Source: JADLCX01 sp964630785 (GTDB lineage Bacteria; Planctomycetota; Phycisphaerae; Phycisphaerales; UBA1924). From it: a DNA stretch of 64,000 nt. Of this stretch, positions 62,914-64,000 are shown in pieces. The notes beneath the pieces were generated by a model that was given only the letters and a program-made list of their open reading frames with translations, was not told the origin of the DNA and ran no database searches. Where the stretch lies: positions 62,001 through 126,000 of the forward strand of contig CAZVZG010000001.1 in NCBI GenBank assembly GCA_964630785.1, in the 5' to 3' direction. Both the position numbers and the translations under genes were made by a program. Numbering within the stretch: the first letter of the stretch is position 1; the number at the start of each line of letters is the position of its first letter.

Positions 62914-63987
62914 GTGATCCGAAAGAGGCCGTCCGTGCGGCGTTCTGGAACGATCGTGGCGGCAATGGTCATGTTTGGCATCGCGGTGTTGCACGCGAAC
63001 GCCCAGGGCACCGGCGATCTCAACGGTGACGGACAGTTTGACAGAGCGGATTTTCCGCTCATCGCCGCGTGCATGGCCGGCCCGGCCGATCCACTTCAGC
63101 CCGGTTGCGACGACGCGGACGATGACGACGACGGCAAGTTTACGTTGCGCGACCTCATGCGGATCATCCGGAAGCTGCCGACCCGGCCCACCGCGGACTG
63201 CGACATGCACTGGATGGGCACACGGTTCTACCTGGGGTATCGCGCGGATGCTCCTCAGGACGCGGACTTTGAGGGCGCGGGAGTGACGGTCAACGCGTCC
63301 GACGCGCCCCTCTGCGGCGAGAACGCGGGATACGGCCCGTTCGCCCTGTCGGCGACGTGGGTCGGGATCGCCCAGACGAACACCATGCCGTACGCGACGG
63401 CACAACTGGGTTTCATCTCGGGACGCGCGTTCCCCATAGATCAGGCCGGCGCGCCGCCGACGCCCAACCCCGAGCGGTTCCACAAGCTCTATTTCGAGAT
63501 CATCTGGGACACCGGCGAGAACTTGAACCAGCCGCAGGACCCGCAGTTCATCACCCGGTTGTGGACGGTGGCGGCGTCGCCGCCGGTGACGTTCCAGTTC
63601 GAGGTCTGGCGAGAGACCAACTTCCTGGGTGATGGCCAGGGGATTTTCTTCGGGGCCTTCATCGAGGGCTTCCCGGAAGACCCACTGCTCTTCCAGACCT
63701 ACTACCCGACGATCGCGAATCACGGGCTTGTCAACCGGCCGAACTCGGTGACTTTTACTTCCGAGACCGGTAACACCGGGGACCACGTCGCCGGAACGGT
63801 GTTCAGGTCGTGTGCGTTCTACGATTGCGTGTTGTTCGATCGATTCTTTGGGCCACGTCAGTTTGACTTTGATCATCCGCTCGTGGAGCGGCTGAATGAT
63901 CACAACCCGCGAGACGTCGGGATCCAATCACTCGGGTTCGTGCCGAACTCGGCGTTCGAGATTTGGGACAGGCGAACGGATCGGTAA
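62914..63987 (+). CDS. Secreted protein with N-terminal EF-hand pair
   Basis: A 357-residue protein with a signal peptide (RRSGTIVAAMVMFGIAVLHANAQ, here split as basic start and hydrophobic core). Right after cleavage comes a dockerin-like EF-hand pair (GDLNGDGQFDRADFPLIAAC, then DADDDDDGKFTLRDLMRII). The rest is beta-rich with several paired cysteines and no motif I recognise. The start is a GTG at 62914, without a good ribosome-binding site. The EF-hand pair here is N-terminal, unlike the C-terminal pairs of the other secreted proteins in the window. Confidence 0.75.
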   Translation: MIRKRPSVRRSGTIVAAMVMFGIAVLHANAQGTGDLNGDGQFDRADFPLIAACMAGPADPLQPGCDDADDDDDGKFTLRDLMRIIRKLPTRPTADCDMHWMGTRFYLGYRADAPQDADFEGAGVTVNASDAPLCGENAGYGPFALSATWVGIAQTNTMPYATAQLGFISGRAFPIDQAGAPPTPNPERFHKLYFEIIWDTGENLNQPQDPQFITRLWTVAASPPVTFQFEVWRETNFLGDGQGIFFGAFIEGFPEDPLLFQTYYPTIANHGLVNRPNSVTFTSETGNTGDHVAGTVFRSCAFYDCVLFDRFFGPRQFDFDHPLVERLNDHNPRDVGIQSLGFVPNSAFEIWDRRTDR

Positions 63988-64000
63988 GCACATGCAAACA

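Overview
The window is GC-rich (roughly two thirds G+C by eye) and has the hallmarks of a planctomycete of the Phycisphaerae type. Several secreted proteins carry dockerin-like EF-hand segments of the form 'NGVGGVSVQDIFDFL', most often at the extreme C-terminus. TatC has a long periplasmic insertion, dnaA stands alone, and proteins with basic Lys/Arg-rich tails are common. No rRNA, tRNA or CRISPR array was found. The taxonomic assignment is inference from these features.

Region 1 (about 0.1-20.6 kb) is an extracellular-polysaccharide locus. It encodes an APS kinase, a GDP-L-fucose-synthase-type reductase, a GDP-mannose 3,5-epimerase, two family-2 and one family-4 glycosyltransferases, a methyltransferase, a pair of paralogous polytopic membrane proteins and an XrtA-type polysaccharide deacetylase. 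At its centre are two overlapping genes. The first is a fused alpha-beta 2-oxoacid dehydrogenase E1. The second joins a lipoyl domain, a subunit-binding-like segment and a left-handed beta-helix acyltransferase. This pair could pass an acyl group from a 2-oxo acid through a lipoyl thioester to a sugar, and I regard it as the most interesting thing in the window.

Region 2 (20.6-28.4 kb) holds an ELWxxDGT-repeat secreted protein, a three-domain Ada protein, and a porin / aspartase / Dcu-transporter operon for aspartate or C4-dicarboxylate use.

Region 3 (28.4-36.6 kb) is the segregation region. It has parB without an adjacent parA and four identical 14-bp parS-like palindromes, three of them inside coding sequence. 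The strand composition also flips here, C-rich on the + strand to the left and G-rich to the right, at about 30.3-30.6 kb. A coiled-coil/winged-helix protein, serine acetyltransferase and stress-type membrane proteins follow.

Region 4 (36.8-54.6 kb) contains a two-component system, a 1497-residue cysteine-rich repeat protein with about 34 'GACC' modules, ClpB, a DUF7453-like secreted protein and a vanadium-haloperoxidase-family protein (both ending in dockerin-like tails), and a metallo-beta-lactamase protein.

Region 5 (54.9-64 kb) has dnaA followed by a DnaA-box/DnaA-trio intergenic region, mutM, tadA, tatC, an ECF sigma / anti-sigma / PDZ operon and a secreted EF-hand protein.

A 36-bp palindromic repeat occurs ten times. 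It has no stop codon in any of its six frames. Five copies lie inside genes, all in the same orientation relative to the coding strand, where they add peptide segments such as SPSQREGAGGRA. Other repeat families also sit inside genes (ada, the GT4 gene) and in intergenic gaps.
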